Assembly: GCA_963722495.1 (NCBI GenBank)
Contig: CAVRND010000029.1
Coordinates: 1-64,000, forward strand
Length of the DNA stretch: 64,000 nucleotides
Reading direction: 5' to 3'
Source: Hyphomicrobium_A sp963722495
Lineage (GTDB): Bacteria; Pseudomonadota; Alphaproteobacteria; Rhizobiales; Hyphomicrobiaceae
Shown here: in pieces, positions 20,040 through 30,868 of the stretch
How the letters are laid out: every line of letters starts with the position of its first letter
How positions within the stretch are numbered: position 1 is the stretch's first letter
Translations under genes and position numbers: made by a program
Notes under the pieces: model-generated
Databases searched by the model: none
What the model was told of the DNA's origin: nothing
The model's input: only the letters and a program-made list of their open reading frames with translations

Positions 20040-20957
20040 ATGAAAAACAGCGAGAAAATGAAGGCAGCTTGGGGTAGCATTTACGTTCCCGGCGGACGCA
20101 ACGGCGTGTTGCTCGTCCATAGTCTCGGGGGCTCGCCGATCGAGCTGAAGTTCGTTGCCCATACGCTGGCTCAGCTCGGCTACACCGTTTATTGCCCGCT
20201 GCTTCCCGGCCTCGCCGGCGGCACCGACGTCTCCGGTCTTTCGACCTGGCAGGACTGGTACGCCGCGCTCGAGCAGGCGCACGATGAGCTGACGCAGCAG
20301 TGCGACGCCGTCATCGTCGGCGGCATCTCGGCCGGCAGCATGCTGGCCCTGCGCCTCACCGCGCTGCGGCCCGAGAAGATCCACGGCCTGATGCTGTTCT
20401 CGCCGACGTTCTGGCCGAACGGCTGGGCAATTCCGTGGTACTTCAGCTTGTTCCGTCTGGTGCAGCAGAAGTGGACGGCGCGCCTCTTCAATTTCCGCGC
20501 CCGCGCGCCGCACGGCATCAAGGACGAGCGCCTGCGCAGCTTCATTCTCGACAGCGTGCAGTCGGAGACGGATTCGATCGAGGACCTGTTCGCCCGCGGC
20601 GGCGGTCTGGTGCTCGAGTTCCGCAGGCTGGTTCGCAACGTCAAGCCGCTGCTCGGCAAGATCAAGCAGCACGCGCTGGTGTTCCATCCGCGCCACGACG
20701 ATCAGAGCGATCTGTCGAACGCCATGCTGCTGCAGCGCAAGCTGGGCGGCATGGTCGAGGTCTGCGTGCTCGACGACTGCTATCACATGGTGACGCTCGA
20801 TCGTCAGCGTCCGGTCGTGATGGAGCGCGTGAAGGAATTTGCCGAGCGCTTGACGGCGCGGCTTGCCAAGCTGCGTAGCGAGGAGGCCGTCGTTGCGGCC
20901 GCCGAGGCGCCGCAGCAGACCAAGGGCCGTAGCGAAAATCGCGGCGCCACCACCTGA
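20040..20957 (+). CDS. alpha/beta hydrolase (carboxylesterase Est30-like)
   Basis: An intact ~305-residue cytoplasmic esterase/lipase-like hydrolase. GVLLVHSLGGSPIELKF holds the oxyanion loop and VGGISAGSMLALRL the nucleophile elbow with its catalytic Ser. FHPRHDDQSD carries the likely catalytic Asp and DDCYHMVTLD the His. The C-terminus is a helical Ala/Glu-rich tail. The start is uncertain: ATGs at 20016, 20040 and 20058 and a TTG at 20001 are all in frame, and none has a strong ribosome site. Substrate unknown. The neighbours give no pathway link. Confidence 0.85.
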   Translation: MKNSEKMKAAWGSIYVPGGRNGVLLVHSLGGSPIELKFVAHTLAQLGYTVYCPLLPGLAGGTDVSGLSTWQDWYAALEQAHDELTQQCDAVIVGGISAGSMLALRLTALRPEKIHGLMLFSPTFWPNGWAIPWYFSLFRLVQQKWTARLFNFRARAPHGIKDERLRSFILDSVQSETDSIEDLFARGGGLVLEFRRLVRNVKPLLGKIKQHALVFHPRHDDQSDLSNAMLLQRKLGGMVEVCVLDDCYHMVTLDRQRPVVMERVKEFAERLTARLAKLRSEEAVVAAAEAPQQTKGRSENRGATT

Positions 20958-20984
20958 TCTTGCGGTGCGCGCGGCATGAAATGC

Positions 20985-21015
20985 AAAAGGCCCGGCAGAT
21001 CAGCCGGGCCTTTTT
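20985..21015. terminator. bidirectional rho-independent terminator
   Basis: AAAAGGCCCGGC, loop AGATCA, GCCGGGCCTTTTT: a perfect 12-bp GC-rich stem ending in five T on the plus strand and starting with four A, so it works both ways. It serves the hydrolase gene and the convergent DUF2147 gene. Confidence 0.9.
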
Positions 21016-21054
21016 GATTCAGTCGTTTTGATTAGTCGCCGCCCAGCTAGCGCA

Positions 21055-21696
21055 TCATTCCTGAGCGACGTCGGGACGTACGGCCGGAACCGGCCGCGGC
21101 GCCTTCAGCTGCGGCGCTGCGTGCGCAGCGGTGGTCTTGGGAGCCGCCGCTCGCGCATCGCTGGGTGTGGCGTTCGCCTCGCGCGGCTGGTCGCAGCGCT
21201 GCAGGCCGGCCGGCGCGCGCTTCCATGTGAACGACTTGGAGAAGAACTTCACGCCCTTGTACCCGGTGAGCGTGAGACGATCGCGTGTCACCAGCTCGAT
21301 GGCGGCGTCGAACTGCGCGCCCTGCTCGGGATCGTAGACCCACCCGTTGTCCCAGCCGCCGCTGACCCGCTGCAGCGATCCCAGGACGGGCAAGCCGCAG
21401 ATTGTGCGGCGGCGTTTGGCGGCATCGGGATTGTAGCCGTCGGTTTGCGGCTCGCCGTTTTTCTTGTTCGGCTCCTTCAACCAAACAATGAAGCCGCACA
21501 GCCGATTGGCCGCGGGCCCGGTTGCGCCGCAGGGGCGGATTTCAACCGCGCCTTTGCCGGTATGGTTGATCCAGACGCCCATTTCGGGCGGCGGAGCGGC
21601 CTCGGCAAAACTGGCGCTCAGCCCGAGCCCCAGCCCGCAAATAACTGCAGCAGGCCAGTAATTCCGGGTCTTAGCCGGATGAAGATCATGACGCAT
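21055..21696 (-). CDS. DUF2147 exported protein
   Basis: An intact 213-residue secreted protein. The signal peptide runs to about residue 33 (hydrophobic AAVICGLGLGLSASF, cleavage near AEAAPP). The mature part has the DUF2147 pattern: MGVWINHTGKGAVEIRPC, LCGFIVWLKEPNKKNG, GWDNGWVYDPEQGAQFDAAI and LTGYKGVKFFSKSFTW. A low-complexity Pro/Ala tail of ~40 residues ends the protein. DUF2147 proteins adopt a lipocalin-like fold; the ligand is unknown. Confidence 0.88.
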   Translation of the reverse strand: MRHDLHPAKTRNYWPAAVICGLGLGLSASFAEAAPPPEMGVWINHTGKGAVEIRPCGATGPAANRLCGFIVWLKEPNKKNGEPQTDGYNPDAAKRRRTICGLPVLGSLQRVSGGWDNGWVYDPEQGAQFDAAIELVTRDRLTLTGYKGVKFFSKSFTWKRAPAGLQRCDQPREANATPSDARAAAPKTTAAHAAPQLKAPRPVPAVRPDVAQE

Positions 21697-22036
21697 GGTG
21701 GCATCACCAATATTGTGCGAGAGATTGCGTTCGCATTAGGCTTTGAAAGCGGCGAAAGCTGGTCGGAGGATCAGAAGGCCGCTAGTCTGAGCGGAACCAG
21801 GGTGTACAAGAGCTTTCCTTGATCGCTCGATCTTACCCCTTTATGGACCACTTCGCGTTAACGCTCCGTGAGTGCGATATTCACTCTCGTTTCTAAATGG
21901 GGCGATTACGCGTTATGCTTAGGCAGCTCTTAAGCATGAGTTTGCCTTTACGAGGCCTACTTCGAGGGCTACCAGCGGCGCGAGCCGCGCTGTCTGCGTT
22001 CGGCCGATCTTGCCCATCACAGTGCGGAACCGATCA
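21697..22036. other. intergenic region without gene
   Basis: This 340-base region divides the DUF2147 gene from the divergent ABC exporter operon. No frame or hairpin of note was found; it presumably holds both promoters. Confidence 0.5.
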
Positions 22037-23162
22037 ATGATCCTGACGCTTGCCTTCCGAAATCTGTTTCACGACCGCATCCGCCTGGCGGTGACGCTCG
22101 TCGGCATTCTGTTCTCGATCGTGCTGGTCGCCGTGCAGCTCGGCCTCTACCTCGGCGCCAGCAACATGATCACCGCCAACATCGATCACGCCAAAGCCGA
22201 CCTGTGGATCACGGTCTACGGCGCCAAGAGCTTCGAGGACGGCGGCATGCTGCTGACCCCGCGCGAGCGCCACCAGGCGCTGGCGACGCCGGGCGTCAAG
22301 GCCGTGATCCCGCTCATCGTGCGCTTCGCCGAGTGGCGCAAGCCCGAGGGCGGCTCGACGCGCGTCGTCATCGTCGGCACCGACGCCGAGGACGGCGGCC
22401 TGGCGCCCTTCAACCTCGTCAAGGGCACGTGGGAAGACATCAAGGCGCCGGAAGCCGTCGCCGTCGACCGCACCTACTTCAACGAGCTCGGCATCAAGGG
22501 CATCGGCGACACGGCGCAGGTGCAGAACAGCCGCATCCGCGTGCGCGCGCTCACCGACGGCGTGCGCTCGTTCGCGCAGTCGCCCTACGCCTACACGACG
22601 CTCAACCGCGCCCGCAGCATCTTCGGCGACAGCGACGGCGCGACGTTCTACCTTGTGCAGCTCGAGCCCGGCGCCAACATCGAGAAGGTGCGCCAGGATC
22701 TCAAGGGCCGCCTGGAGGGTGCCGAGGTGCTCACCAGGCCGAATTCCGCGACCGCAGCCTGAAGCAGTGGCTGTTCCGCACCGGCGCCGGCGTGGCGCTG
22801 ATCGGCGGCGCGCTGCTCGGCAGCCTCGTCGGCACGGTGATCGTCGCGCAGACGCTGTATTCCAGCACCAAGGACCACCTGAGCGAGTTTGCGACCTTGC
22901 GTGCGCTGGGTTCATCGTCGGGATATATTCACAAGGTCATCCTCGCCCAGGCCGGCATCAGCGCCGTGGTCGGCTATGTCTCGGCATGTCGATCGCGCTC
23001 GCTATTCTCGTGCTCAGTCAGAACACCGCTTTGCCGATGGTCATGACGCCGGGCCTGGCGTTCTGGCTGTTCACACTGACGGTCGGCATGTGCGCGATCT
23101 CGGCCTTGTCGGCGATCGTCAAGGTCACGAAGATCGATCCCGCAACGGTATTCAGCAAATGA
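22037..23162 (+). CDS. ABC exporter permease (DevC/MacB type), frameshifted
   Basis: A ~374-residue inner-membrane permease. The first helix carries FRNLFHDRIRLAVTLVGILF. A periplasmic MacB-like domain of ~220 residues follows (DLWITVYGAKSFEDGG; RVVIVGTDAEDGGLAPFNL). Three C-terminal helices hold the FtsX-like domain (TLYSSTKDHLSEFATLRALG; WLFTLTVGMCAISALSAIVK). Breaks lie near 22745 and 22980. The stop TGA overlaps the ATPase start as ATGA. DevC-type permeases pair with a DevA ATPase and DevB adaptor, both present next. Confidence 0.87.
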
Positions 23163-23925
23163 GCGAAGAGCCCGTGGCCACGCGCCCGTCCTCGAAGCCA
23201 TCGACATCGTCAAGGAGCTCGGCTACGGCGCCGGCAAGGTGCGCGCCGTCAAGGGCGTGAGCCTCGCGCTGGTGCCCGGCGAGCTGACGCTGCTGATGGG
23301 CCCGTCGGGCAGCGGCAAGACCACGCTGCTGTCGATCCTCGGCTGCATCCTGACGCCGACCTCCGGCACGCTTCGCATCGCCGGCGTCTCGACCGACAGG
23401 CTCGACGCGGAGGAGCTGGCCAACCTGCGGCGCAAGCACATGGGCTTCATCTTCCAGTCCTACAACCTGTTCCCCACGCTGACCGCGCTGGAGAACGTGC
23501 GCATCGCGCTCGACGTGCGCGGGCAGAAGGGCTTCGCCGCCGCCAACCGCGCCGAGGAAGTGCTGCGCGACGTCGGCCTCGCCTATCGCCTGAAGAGCTA
23601 TCCCGGCAATCTCTCGGGCGGTGAGCAGCAGCGCGTCGCGGTGGCCCGCGCCATCGCCTGCTCGCCCTCGATCGTGCTCGCCGACGAGCCGACGGCCGCG
23701 CTCGATGGCGAGAACGGCCACGCGGTCATGGCGCTGCTGGCGCGCATCGCCAAGGAACAGGACCGCAGCGTCCTGGCGGTCACGCACGATCCCCGCACGC
23801 TCGCCTATGCCGACCGTGTCGTGCGCATCGAGGACGGACGTATCGTCGGCGAAGAGCGCCGGCCGGAGGGCCTCGACGCCCCGGGAATTGCGGATCTTAC
23901 AAAGAGACGGAAGGCCCATGCTTAA
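23159..23925 (+). CDS. ABC exporter ATP-binding protein (DevA/LolD type), one frameshift
   Basis: A ~254-residue ATPase driving the neighbouring permease. It has the Walker A LLMGPSGSGKTTLLS, the Q-loop FIFQSYNLFP, the ABC signature NLSGGEQQRVAVARAIA, the Walker B SIVLADEPTAALD and the H-loop VLAVTHDPRT. The first ~10 codons are in a different frame from the rest, with the break near 23185. Its end overlaps the adaptor gene. Family membership points to export of a lipid- or peptide-like substrate, not identified. Confidence 0.9.
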
Positions 23926-25029
23926 GCTCAATTCCACGATCATCACGCTCGGCGTCGCCGGTTTGCTCGCGATCGCCGTCGGCTTCTACGTCAACAGCGT
24001 CAGCTGGGGCCCGGTCGCCGAAGAGAAGACCACGCAGGCAAACAAGACCGGCGCCACCGACAGCGCGAAGCTGAAGAACGGCCGTGCCGCCGAGCAGCCG
24101 ACCTGGGCGGCCTCCGCCACCGGCCGCGTCGAGCCGAAGGGCGGCGAGGTGCGCATCGGCGCCGAGGTGCCGGGCCGCATCAAGGACATCCCCGTGGCCT
24201 GAACGACGCGCGTGAAGAGCGGCGACCTGCTGGTCCAGCTCGACGACGACGATGCCCTGACCAAGGTCGCGGCCGCCTCCGCGGAAGTCGCGGTGCGCGA
24301 GCGCGAGCGCAACGACGACGACGTGCGCGGGCTCGCAGCACGAGCGGCGCAACGCCGAGGACGAGGTCGCCACCGCCGAGCGGGCCGTGTTCGGCGCGCG
24401 TCAGGCCTTCGACGACGCGCTGGACAAGAAGCGCACCTCCAACGGCAGCGATGTCGACGTCGACAACGCCCGCACGAAGCTCACCGATGCCAAGAAGAAG
24501 CTCGCCGATGAGCGCGCCAACCTCGCCTCCGTCGACGCCAAATCCGGCATGCCGCTGCCGACTCGCGTCGAAGCTGCGCTGGCGGTCGCCCGCGCCGAGC
24601 TGACCGCGGCCGAGCTCGGCGTCGAGAAGACGCGCGTGCGCGCGCCGTTCGACGGCACGGTGCTCAACATCGTCGCCAAGGAAGGCGAGATCGCTGCGCC
24701 CTCGCCCGAGAACACGCTGCTGGTGTTCGGCGACCTCAGCACACTGAAGGTTCGCGCCGAGGTCGAGGAGCGCGATGCCGCCAAGATCCACGTCGGCCAG
24801 CGCGTCGTCGTGCGTGCCGACGCCTATCCCGACCAGGACTTCGAGGGCCGCGTCGGCTCGATCGCGCAGTCGCTGTCGCAGCCCCGCATCGTCTCGCGCG
24901 GCCCGCGCCGTCCGAACGACGTCGAGGTGCTGGAAGCCCTGGTCGATCTCGACGGCGCTGCCGCCGCTGCTGACCGGCATGCGCGTCGACGTGTTCTTCA
25001 AGCACGACGCCACCGCCTCGACGAAGTAA
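23918..25029 (+). CDS. HlyD/DevB-family membrane fusion protein, frameshifted
   Basis: A ~370-residue periplasmic adaptor for the ABC exporter. One N-terminal helix is followed by SATGRVEPKGGEVRIGAEVP, a lipoyl half. A long alpha-hairpin (TKLTDAKKKLADERANLAS) leads to the second lipoyl half (TRVRAPFDGTVLNIVAKEG) and a beta-barrel (LSTLKVRAEVEERDAAKIHV). At 24199 a TGA interrupts the frame where GCCCTGAAC is expected to read Ala-Leu-Asn, so a C has probably been lost. Further breaks lie near 24340 and 24960. The gene order permease-ATPase-adaptor reverses the devBCA order. Confidence 0.85.
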
Positions 25030-25062
25030 GCGGACGCGCTCACCGGGCCGCGCTGGAATTTG

Positions 25063-25096
25063 AAGCGGGCGCATCCTCACCGTGCGCCCGCTTTCT
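25063..25096 (+). terminator. terminator after the ABC exporter operon
   Basis: AAGCGGGCGCA (25063-25073), an 8-base loop, then TGCGCCCGCTT (25083-25093) form a perfect 11-bp stem followed by TTCTT. It lies about 35 bases past the adaptor stop codon. Confidence 0.75.
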
Positions 25097-25687
25097 TGGT
25101 TTCGGCGCTGCGCTAATCCCCTCTCTCCTCTTCAGGGAGAGGGGTTGTCTGAGGCGCAGCTCGATTGCCGCTCGCCGAGACGTCATCCGCTAGCTCGACC
25201 GGAAGTGATCGCGCACACAATCTATGTCGCCGACGATATCATCGATGCTCACGCCCACACAGCGTACCGCAAGCTGCCTCTGATCGGCAGTACGCGCTGC
25301 ATCGGCGGCAGTCTCTTCGTTTGAGTCGCGTGTGTTCGCAGCGTCGACGCGAGGATCAGCTCTCCTCAGATCCGGGGCAGGCGATCGAGGCCGGCGCGCT
25401 GGCACAGTACGCACGGAAGCCTTCGTCAGCGGCGCGGATCGTAACTGCAGCGCAGACGCCGAGGTCCTGACGACGAAAGTCCGCGCCCTAGAGCCCTGGA
25501 TGGGACCTGAAGCTCGTTGACGCCGAAGTCGCAACCTCGGCATCGGAGCACCTGCGCGCGGCGTGCGGAGCACGCTGCGACCATGCAAGCTGCCTCTGCA
25601 CTGATCAGATCGCAGCGTTCGGCGCCCGCGCTCCCTCGGCTCTCTGACATCCCTCGGGCATGCGCGCGAGACGCGAATGCGCGAAGT
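25097..25687. other. 590-base stretch without a recognisable gene
   Basis: A convergent gap between the exporter and RND operons. A short inverted repeat CCCCTCTCTCC...GGGAGAGGGG (25118-25144) resembles the small GC-rich palindromes scattered in rhizobial intergenic DNA. No frame has a recognisable domain. Confidence 0.5.
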
Positions 25688-28600
25688 TTACTCCGCGGGC
25701 ACCGGCGGTCGGAGCGGCGTGGCCGTGTGTGCGCCGCTGCGGCCAGGTACTCCGGCGACTCGTCGGTCGGGCCGACGAAGCGGCCGAAGATGCACCAGAC
25801 GAACCGGCCGACGTCGTCCATCACCGTGAAGAACGACGGCACGAAGACCAGCGACAGCACGGTCGAGACCAGGAGGCCGCCGATCACCGCGATCGCCATC
25901 GGTGCGCGGAACTCGCCGCCGTCGCCGAACGCCATGGCGCTGGGGATCATGCCGGCGACCATCGCGAGCGTCGTCATGACGATCGGCCGCGCGCGCTTGC
26001 GGCCGGCGTCGATCACCGCCTCGATGCGCGGACGCCCTTGGCCACCTCCTCGACGGCGAAGTCGACGAGCATGATGGCGTTCTTGGTGACGATGCCCATC
26101 AGCATCAGCAAGCCGATGTAGACCGGCATGCTGACGGAGTTGCTGGTGGCGAGCAGCGCCAGCACCACGCCGCCGAACGACAGCGGCAGCGACAAAAGAA
26201 TGGTGACCGGCTGCGCCACGCAGCCGAACAGCAGCACCAGCACGCCGAACACGATCATCAGGCCGGTGCCCATGGCGGTCATGAAGCCGGTCGCCACCTC
26301 GTCCTGCATCTCGGCGTCGCCGGACGGCTGCAAGCGCGACGCTGGCCGGCAGCTTCTGCTCGCTCGACGACCTTCAGGAACTTCTCGCGCGCGTCGCTCA
26401 TGGCGTAGCGCGACTCCAGGTCGACGCCGATGACGGCGCGACGCTCGCGGTCGTAGCGGCTGATCGGAGCTCGGTCCGCGGCCGAACGTGATGTCGGCGA
26501 CGGCGGCAGCGGAATGGCGGCGCCGTTGGAGTTGGTCACGCGCAGGTTCTGCAGGCGCTGCATGTCGGTGCGGGCGTCCTCCTCGATCTGGACGCGGATC
26601 GGCACCAGCCGGTCGCCGGCGTTGAACTTGGCGAGGTTGGCGTCGATGTCGCCGATGGTGGCGACGCGGATCGTCTCGGCGATCTTGCTCGGGGCGACGC
26701 CGAGGCGCGCCGCGACGTCGAACTTCGGCACGACGCGCAGCTCCGGCCGGTCGAGCGCCGCGTCGGCGGCGACGTTCTTGAAGCCGGGCACCTGGCGCAG
26801 CGCGCCTTCCAGCTTGCGCACCGCGTCGTTCAGGTCCTCGCCGCTGTGCGACAGCATCGAGAACGACAGCTCGCGCTCGCCGCGCTCGTTGACGAACCAG
26901 GCGCGCGTGTCGGGAATGTCGGCCAGCTTGTCGGAGATGATCGTCTTGATCGTCTTTTGCGGCAGGGCGCGCTCGGTCTTCGGCACGAGATTGACGAACA
27001 GCGACGCCTTGCGCACCTCGAGGCCGCCCGTGGGCGTGCTGCCGCCGAGCACGAACACGCTGCGCACCTCGGGAATGGTCTTGAGAACTTCGACCATCTG
27101 GTCGGTGGTGACGCGCGTATCCTCCAGCGTCGCGCCGGGCGGCAGCTCGACGGAGACGACGACGCGCGAGTTGTCCTCGTCCGGCATGAAGCCCGTCGGC
27201 AGCAGCGTCGTGGCGTAGATCGAGCCGGCGAACAGGCCGAGGCCGGCGACGAGCGTGAGATAGCGCACCTTCAGCGTGGCGCGCAGGAAGCCGACATAGC
27301 CGCGCATGACGAGGCCGTCGCCTTCGTGTTTTTCGGGGACGGGCGCAGGAAATAGGCCGCCATCATCGGCGTCATCAGGCGCGCGACGAGCAGCGAGAAG
27401 AGCACCGCGACGGCGACGGTCAGGCCGAACTGCCGGAAGTACTGGCCGGCGATGCCGCCCATGAAGGACACGGGCGAGAAGATCGCGACGATGGTCAGCG
27501 AGATGGCGATGACGGCGAGGCCGATCTCGTCGGCCGCCTCGAGCGCGGCGCGATAGGGCGATTTGCCGGTGCGCATGTGGCGCACGATGTTCTCGATCTC
27601 GACGATGGCGTCGTCGACGAGGATGCCGGTGACCAGCGTGATGCCGAGCAGGCTGACGAGGTTGAGCGAGAAGCCCAGCAGCTCCATGGCCCAGAACGTC
27701 GGGATGGCCGACAGCGGCAGCGCGATGGCGGCGATCAGCGTGGCGCGCATGTTGCGCAGGAAGACGAGCACGACCAGCACCGCGAGCGCGGCGCCTTCGA
27801 GCAGCGTCTCCATCGCGGAGGTGTAGTTGCCGCGCGTGTAGGCGACGGCGTCGTCGACCTTGGTGAGGCGGACATCGGGGTATTGCTTGCCGAGCTCGGC
27901 CAGCTCGCGCATTGACGACGTCGGCGACCGAGAGCTCGCTCGAGCCCTTGGAGCGGAACACGGCGAAGGTGACCACGGGCTCGCCGTTGAGGCGGGCGAA
28001 CGAGCGCTGCTCGCTGGCGTCGTCGATCACCTGGCCGAGGTCGGACAGGCGAACGTGGCGGCCGCCGGGCAGCAGGATCTTGGTGTCGGCCAGCTCCTCG
28101 ACGCGGCGCGCGCCGGCGAGCGTGCGGATCGCCTGCTCCTGCCCGCCGACCTCGCCGCGGCCGCCGCCCAGGTCGACGTTGGTGGCGCGCACCTGGGCGT
28201 TGACGTCGGCCGGCGGTGACGCCGAAGGCCAGCAGCCGGTCGGGGTCGAGCAGGATGCGGATCTCGCGGTCGACGCCGCCGTAGCGCTCGACGCGGCCGA
28301 CGCCCTTCAAGCCCTGCAGCTGGCGCTTGATCACGTCGTCGACGTGCCAGGAAAGCTGCTCCAGCGTCATGCCCGGCGAGGACGCCGCGAAGGTCAGGAT
28401 CGACTGGCCCTCGACGTCGATGCGCTGGACGATCGGCTCGTTGATGTCGCGCGGCAGATCGAGGCGGATCTTGTCGATCGCGTCCTTCACGTCGTTGAGG
28501 GCGCGGTCCTGGTTGACCTCGAGGCGGAACTCCATGACGGTCGTCGACATGCCGTCGGTGACCGTCGACATGATGTGCTTGACGCCGGTGATGTTGGCGA

Positions 28601-28817
28601 CGGCGTCCTCGACCTCCTTGGTGACCTGGCTCTCGAGCTCGGCCGGCGCGGCGCCCGACTGCACGACCGTGATCGAGACGAGCGGGATGTCGATGTTCGG
28701 AAAGCGCGTGACCGGCAGCGTCATGAAGCTGATGACGCCGAGCAGCGTCAGCACCGAGAACAGCACGATCGCCGGCACCGGCCGGCGGATCGACCAGGCC
28801 GAGATATTGAGGCGCAT
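25688..28817 (-). CDS. RND multidrug efflux transporter (AcrB/HAE1 type), frameshifted
   Basis: Joined frames give ~1040 residues, the normal length for the inner-membrane proton-driven pump of a tripartite efflux system. The N-terminus reads ISAWSIRRPVPAIVLFSVLT. The periplasmic PN/PC subdomains follow. TM4 carries LVTGILVDDAIVEIENIVRH with the proton-relay aspartates. The second repeat has LLPTGFMPDEDNSRVVVSVE and MLMGIVTKNAIMLVDFAVEE with the expected Lys. About seven breaks occur (near 25715, 26030, 26330, 26480, 27330, 27915 and 28215). The TAA at 28817-28819 of the adaptor overlaps this ATG as TAATG. The end is inferred as the TAA at 25688-25690. Substrates unknown. Confidence 0.9.
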
Positions 28818-30057
28818 TATACTGGGCCTCGCTGATCTTGGGATCCGGCACCACCGCGCGCACGGCGTCGCCGTCGCGCAGGAAGGTGCCGGCGCGGGCG
28901 ACGACGACGTCGCCTTCGTCGAGCCCTGCTCACCTCGACCATGCCGCGCGCGATCAGTCCGGTTTGACGTCGCGGCGGACAACCCTGCCGTCGCGCACGA
29001 TCTGCACGAAGGCGCCGCCGGCATCGAAGACGACGGCCGAGGAAGGCACGGCGAGCCCGTGGCTTTGGCCGGTCTGCAAGGAGCCGCGCGCAAAGCTGCC
29101 GATGCGCAGGCGCGCGTCGTCGCCGAGGAAGACGCGCACGCGGCCGAGGCGGGTCAGCTTGTCGACCTCCGGCGAGACGAGGCGCACGGTGCCGCCGACG
29201 TCGCCGACGCCGGCAACGTTGACCTGGGCCTTTTGGCCGGCCGTGACCTTGGCGAGCTCGGTTTCGATCACCTCGGCGTCGAGCTCGATCTCGCCGCGCG
29301 CGACGATGCGGAACATCGGCTCGCCGGCGCCCGCGGCCATGCCGCCGATACGCGCGGTGCGCCGGCTGATGAGGCCGTCGGCGGGCGCCTTGACCTCGGT
29401 GTTGGTCCGCTTCCACAGCAGCTCGCGCCGCTGCGCCTCGACCTGCGCCTTCTCGGCCTGGGCGAGCTTCAGGCCGCCGCGCGCCGCGACGAGCTGGGCG
29501 TCGGCGCTCTTGGCCGCGGCCTCGCGCTGGTCGAAGGTGCTGCCGGAGAGAAAGCCGGAAGTCTTCAGCGGCTTGGCGCGCTCGTAATTCGCGCTGGCCT
29601 CCGACAGCTTGGCGGTCATGTCGACGATCTGGCTCTTGGCGTGCGAGATCGCCGCGTCCCCGCGCGCGATCATCGCGTCGTTCTGCGCGACCTGGGCGTC
29701 GAGCGATTCCTGCACCAGCGTCGCGAGCACGTCGCCCTTCTTCACGCGGTCGCCTTCGTCGACCTTCAGCTCCAGCACGCGGAAGCCTTCGACCTCGGGC
29801 GCGACGAGGATCTCATCGCGCGGCACCAGCGAGCCGGAAACGGTGACCCTCTCGGTGAACTCGGCGCCCGTCGCCTTGACGACGGAGACGGCCGGCGGCA
29901 GGGCAGCCTTTTCAACCTTCTGGTCGGCCGGCGTGCGCTCGGCATGGCTGGCGTTGCTCAGGTAGGGCATGAGCTGCGGCGCCACGTGCGGGGCGAGGAA
30001 TAATCCCGCACCACCGATCGCGCCCAACACTAGGAGCGAGAGGAAAAATCTCTTCAT
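28817..30057 (-). CDS. RND efflux membrane fusion protein (AcrA/MexE type), frameshifted near 3' end
   Basis: A ~412-residue periplasmic adaptor with an N-terminal membrane or signal helix (FFLSLLVLGAIGGAGLFLAP). The barrel and lipoyl domains contain ERVTVSGSLVPRDEILVAPE and VDEGDRVKKGDVLATL, the alpha-hairpin contains SQIVDMTAKLSEASANYERA, and the second lipoyl part has TEVKAPADGLISRRTARIGG. The frame breaks near 28940, inside the membrane-proximal domain, so the last ~40 residues are read in another frame. The ATG overlaps the TetR stop codon (ATGA), and the end overlaps the RND start. Regulator, adaptor and pump form one operon. Confidence 0.9.
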
Positions 30058-30688
30058 CGACGTTTCTCCGCGGCTTTGTCTTCTGTGAGCGTTTCGGGCT
30101 TGACGTTGAGCAGCTTGCGGATCAGCGCCATGACGGCGGGTATGAGCGTCTTGGCGTCGAAATTGGGATCGAGTGCGCGGCGCAAGAACAGGCCGTCGCC
30201 GATGACGAAGAAGAGCTTGGCGAGGGTTGGAATGTCGACCTCGGGCGCGATGCGGCCCTCGGCGGCGAGCGGGCGAACAGCTTCTCGAAGCTCTCCTGCA
30301 CGTAGCGGTCGACGGAGCGATAGATCTCGCCGACCTTGGGGTTGCGCGTCGATTCAAGCCCGATCTCGATGCACATGGTGCGCTTGTGAGCGGGCTCTTC
30401 GTCGAAGTAGTGCTCGCCGAGGCGGAGCAGCGACTGCATGAAGTCGGGCGCTGCCGCGAGCTCGGCGAAGCGCTCTGCAAAGTCGGAGCGGTCGCGCTCG
30501 GCGATGCCGGCGATCAGGTCCTCCTTCGAAGTGAAGTAGACGTAGAGCGCGCCGGGGCTGATCAGCGCCTCCTTGCAGATGTCCTGCATGGTGGTGCGGT
30601 GGAAGCCGGCGCGCGCGAAGCAGACCTCGGCGGCGTCGAGGATGTGCTCGCGGCGGGCGCGCTGGGTGGCGGGTTTGAGCTTGGGCAT
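30054..30688 (-). CDS. TetR/AcrR-family transcriptional repressor, one frameshift
   Basis: A ~210-residue repressor, first gene of the RND efflux operon. The DNA-binding domain spans residues ~12-58 with REHILDAAEVCFARAGFHRT and LISPGALYVYFTSKEDLIAG. The ligand domain follows and is interrupted near 30270, resuming in a frame that reads VDIPTLAKLFFVIGDGLFLR and ends AAEKRR. Its TGA overlaps the adaptor start. A 26-bp perfect palindrome 50 bases upstream is the likely operator, so the operon is probably autorepressed and induced by a pump substrate. Confidence 0.88.
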
Positions 30689-30737
30689 CGGGGTCTGAGC
30701 CGAAGAGTTTCTAACTCGTGTGCCTCATACTGGCACA

Positions 30738-30763
30738 AAACAAAACGAACAACCGTTTTGTTT
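30738..30763. promoter_or_regulatory. probable TetR operator overlapping the efflux-operon promoter
   Basis: AAACAAAACG (30738-30747), spacer AACAAC, CGTTTTGTTT (30754-30763) are perfect 10-bp arms. On the minus strand TTGTTC (revcomp of 30747-30752) and TATGAG 17 bases further form a plausible -35/-10 pair overlapping the palindrome. The position upstream of the TetR gene and the size fit a TetR dimer-of-dimers or dimer site. Confidence 0.65.
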
Positions 30764-30868
30764 GCACGCTATCGTGGCGGGTTGATGGCGCCGTTCCCGT
30801 GGGTCACAGCCAGCGGCAAGGTCTTATGCGCGCGCGCAGCTGTGTTCATTCGGGGCGCTTGGATGCGT

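Noticed and set aside
25118..25144. CCCCTCTCTCC...GGGAGAGGGG palindrome as a mobile element
   Set aside because: A single short copy in this window; similar palindromes are common intergenic features and nothing shows mobility.
28327..30003. 558-residue plus-strand frame over the RND operon
   Set aside because: Shadow of the adaptor and pump genes, which carry unmistakable family motifs on the minus strand.
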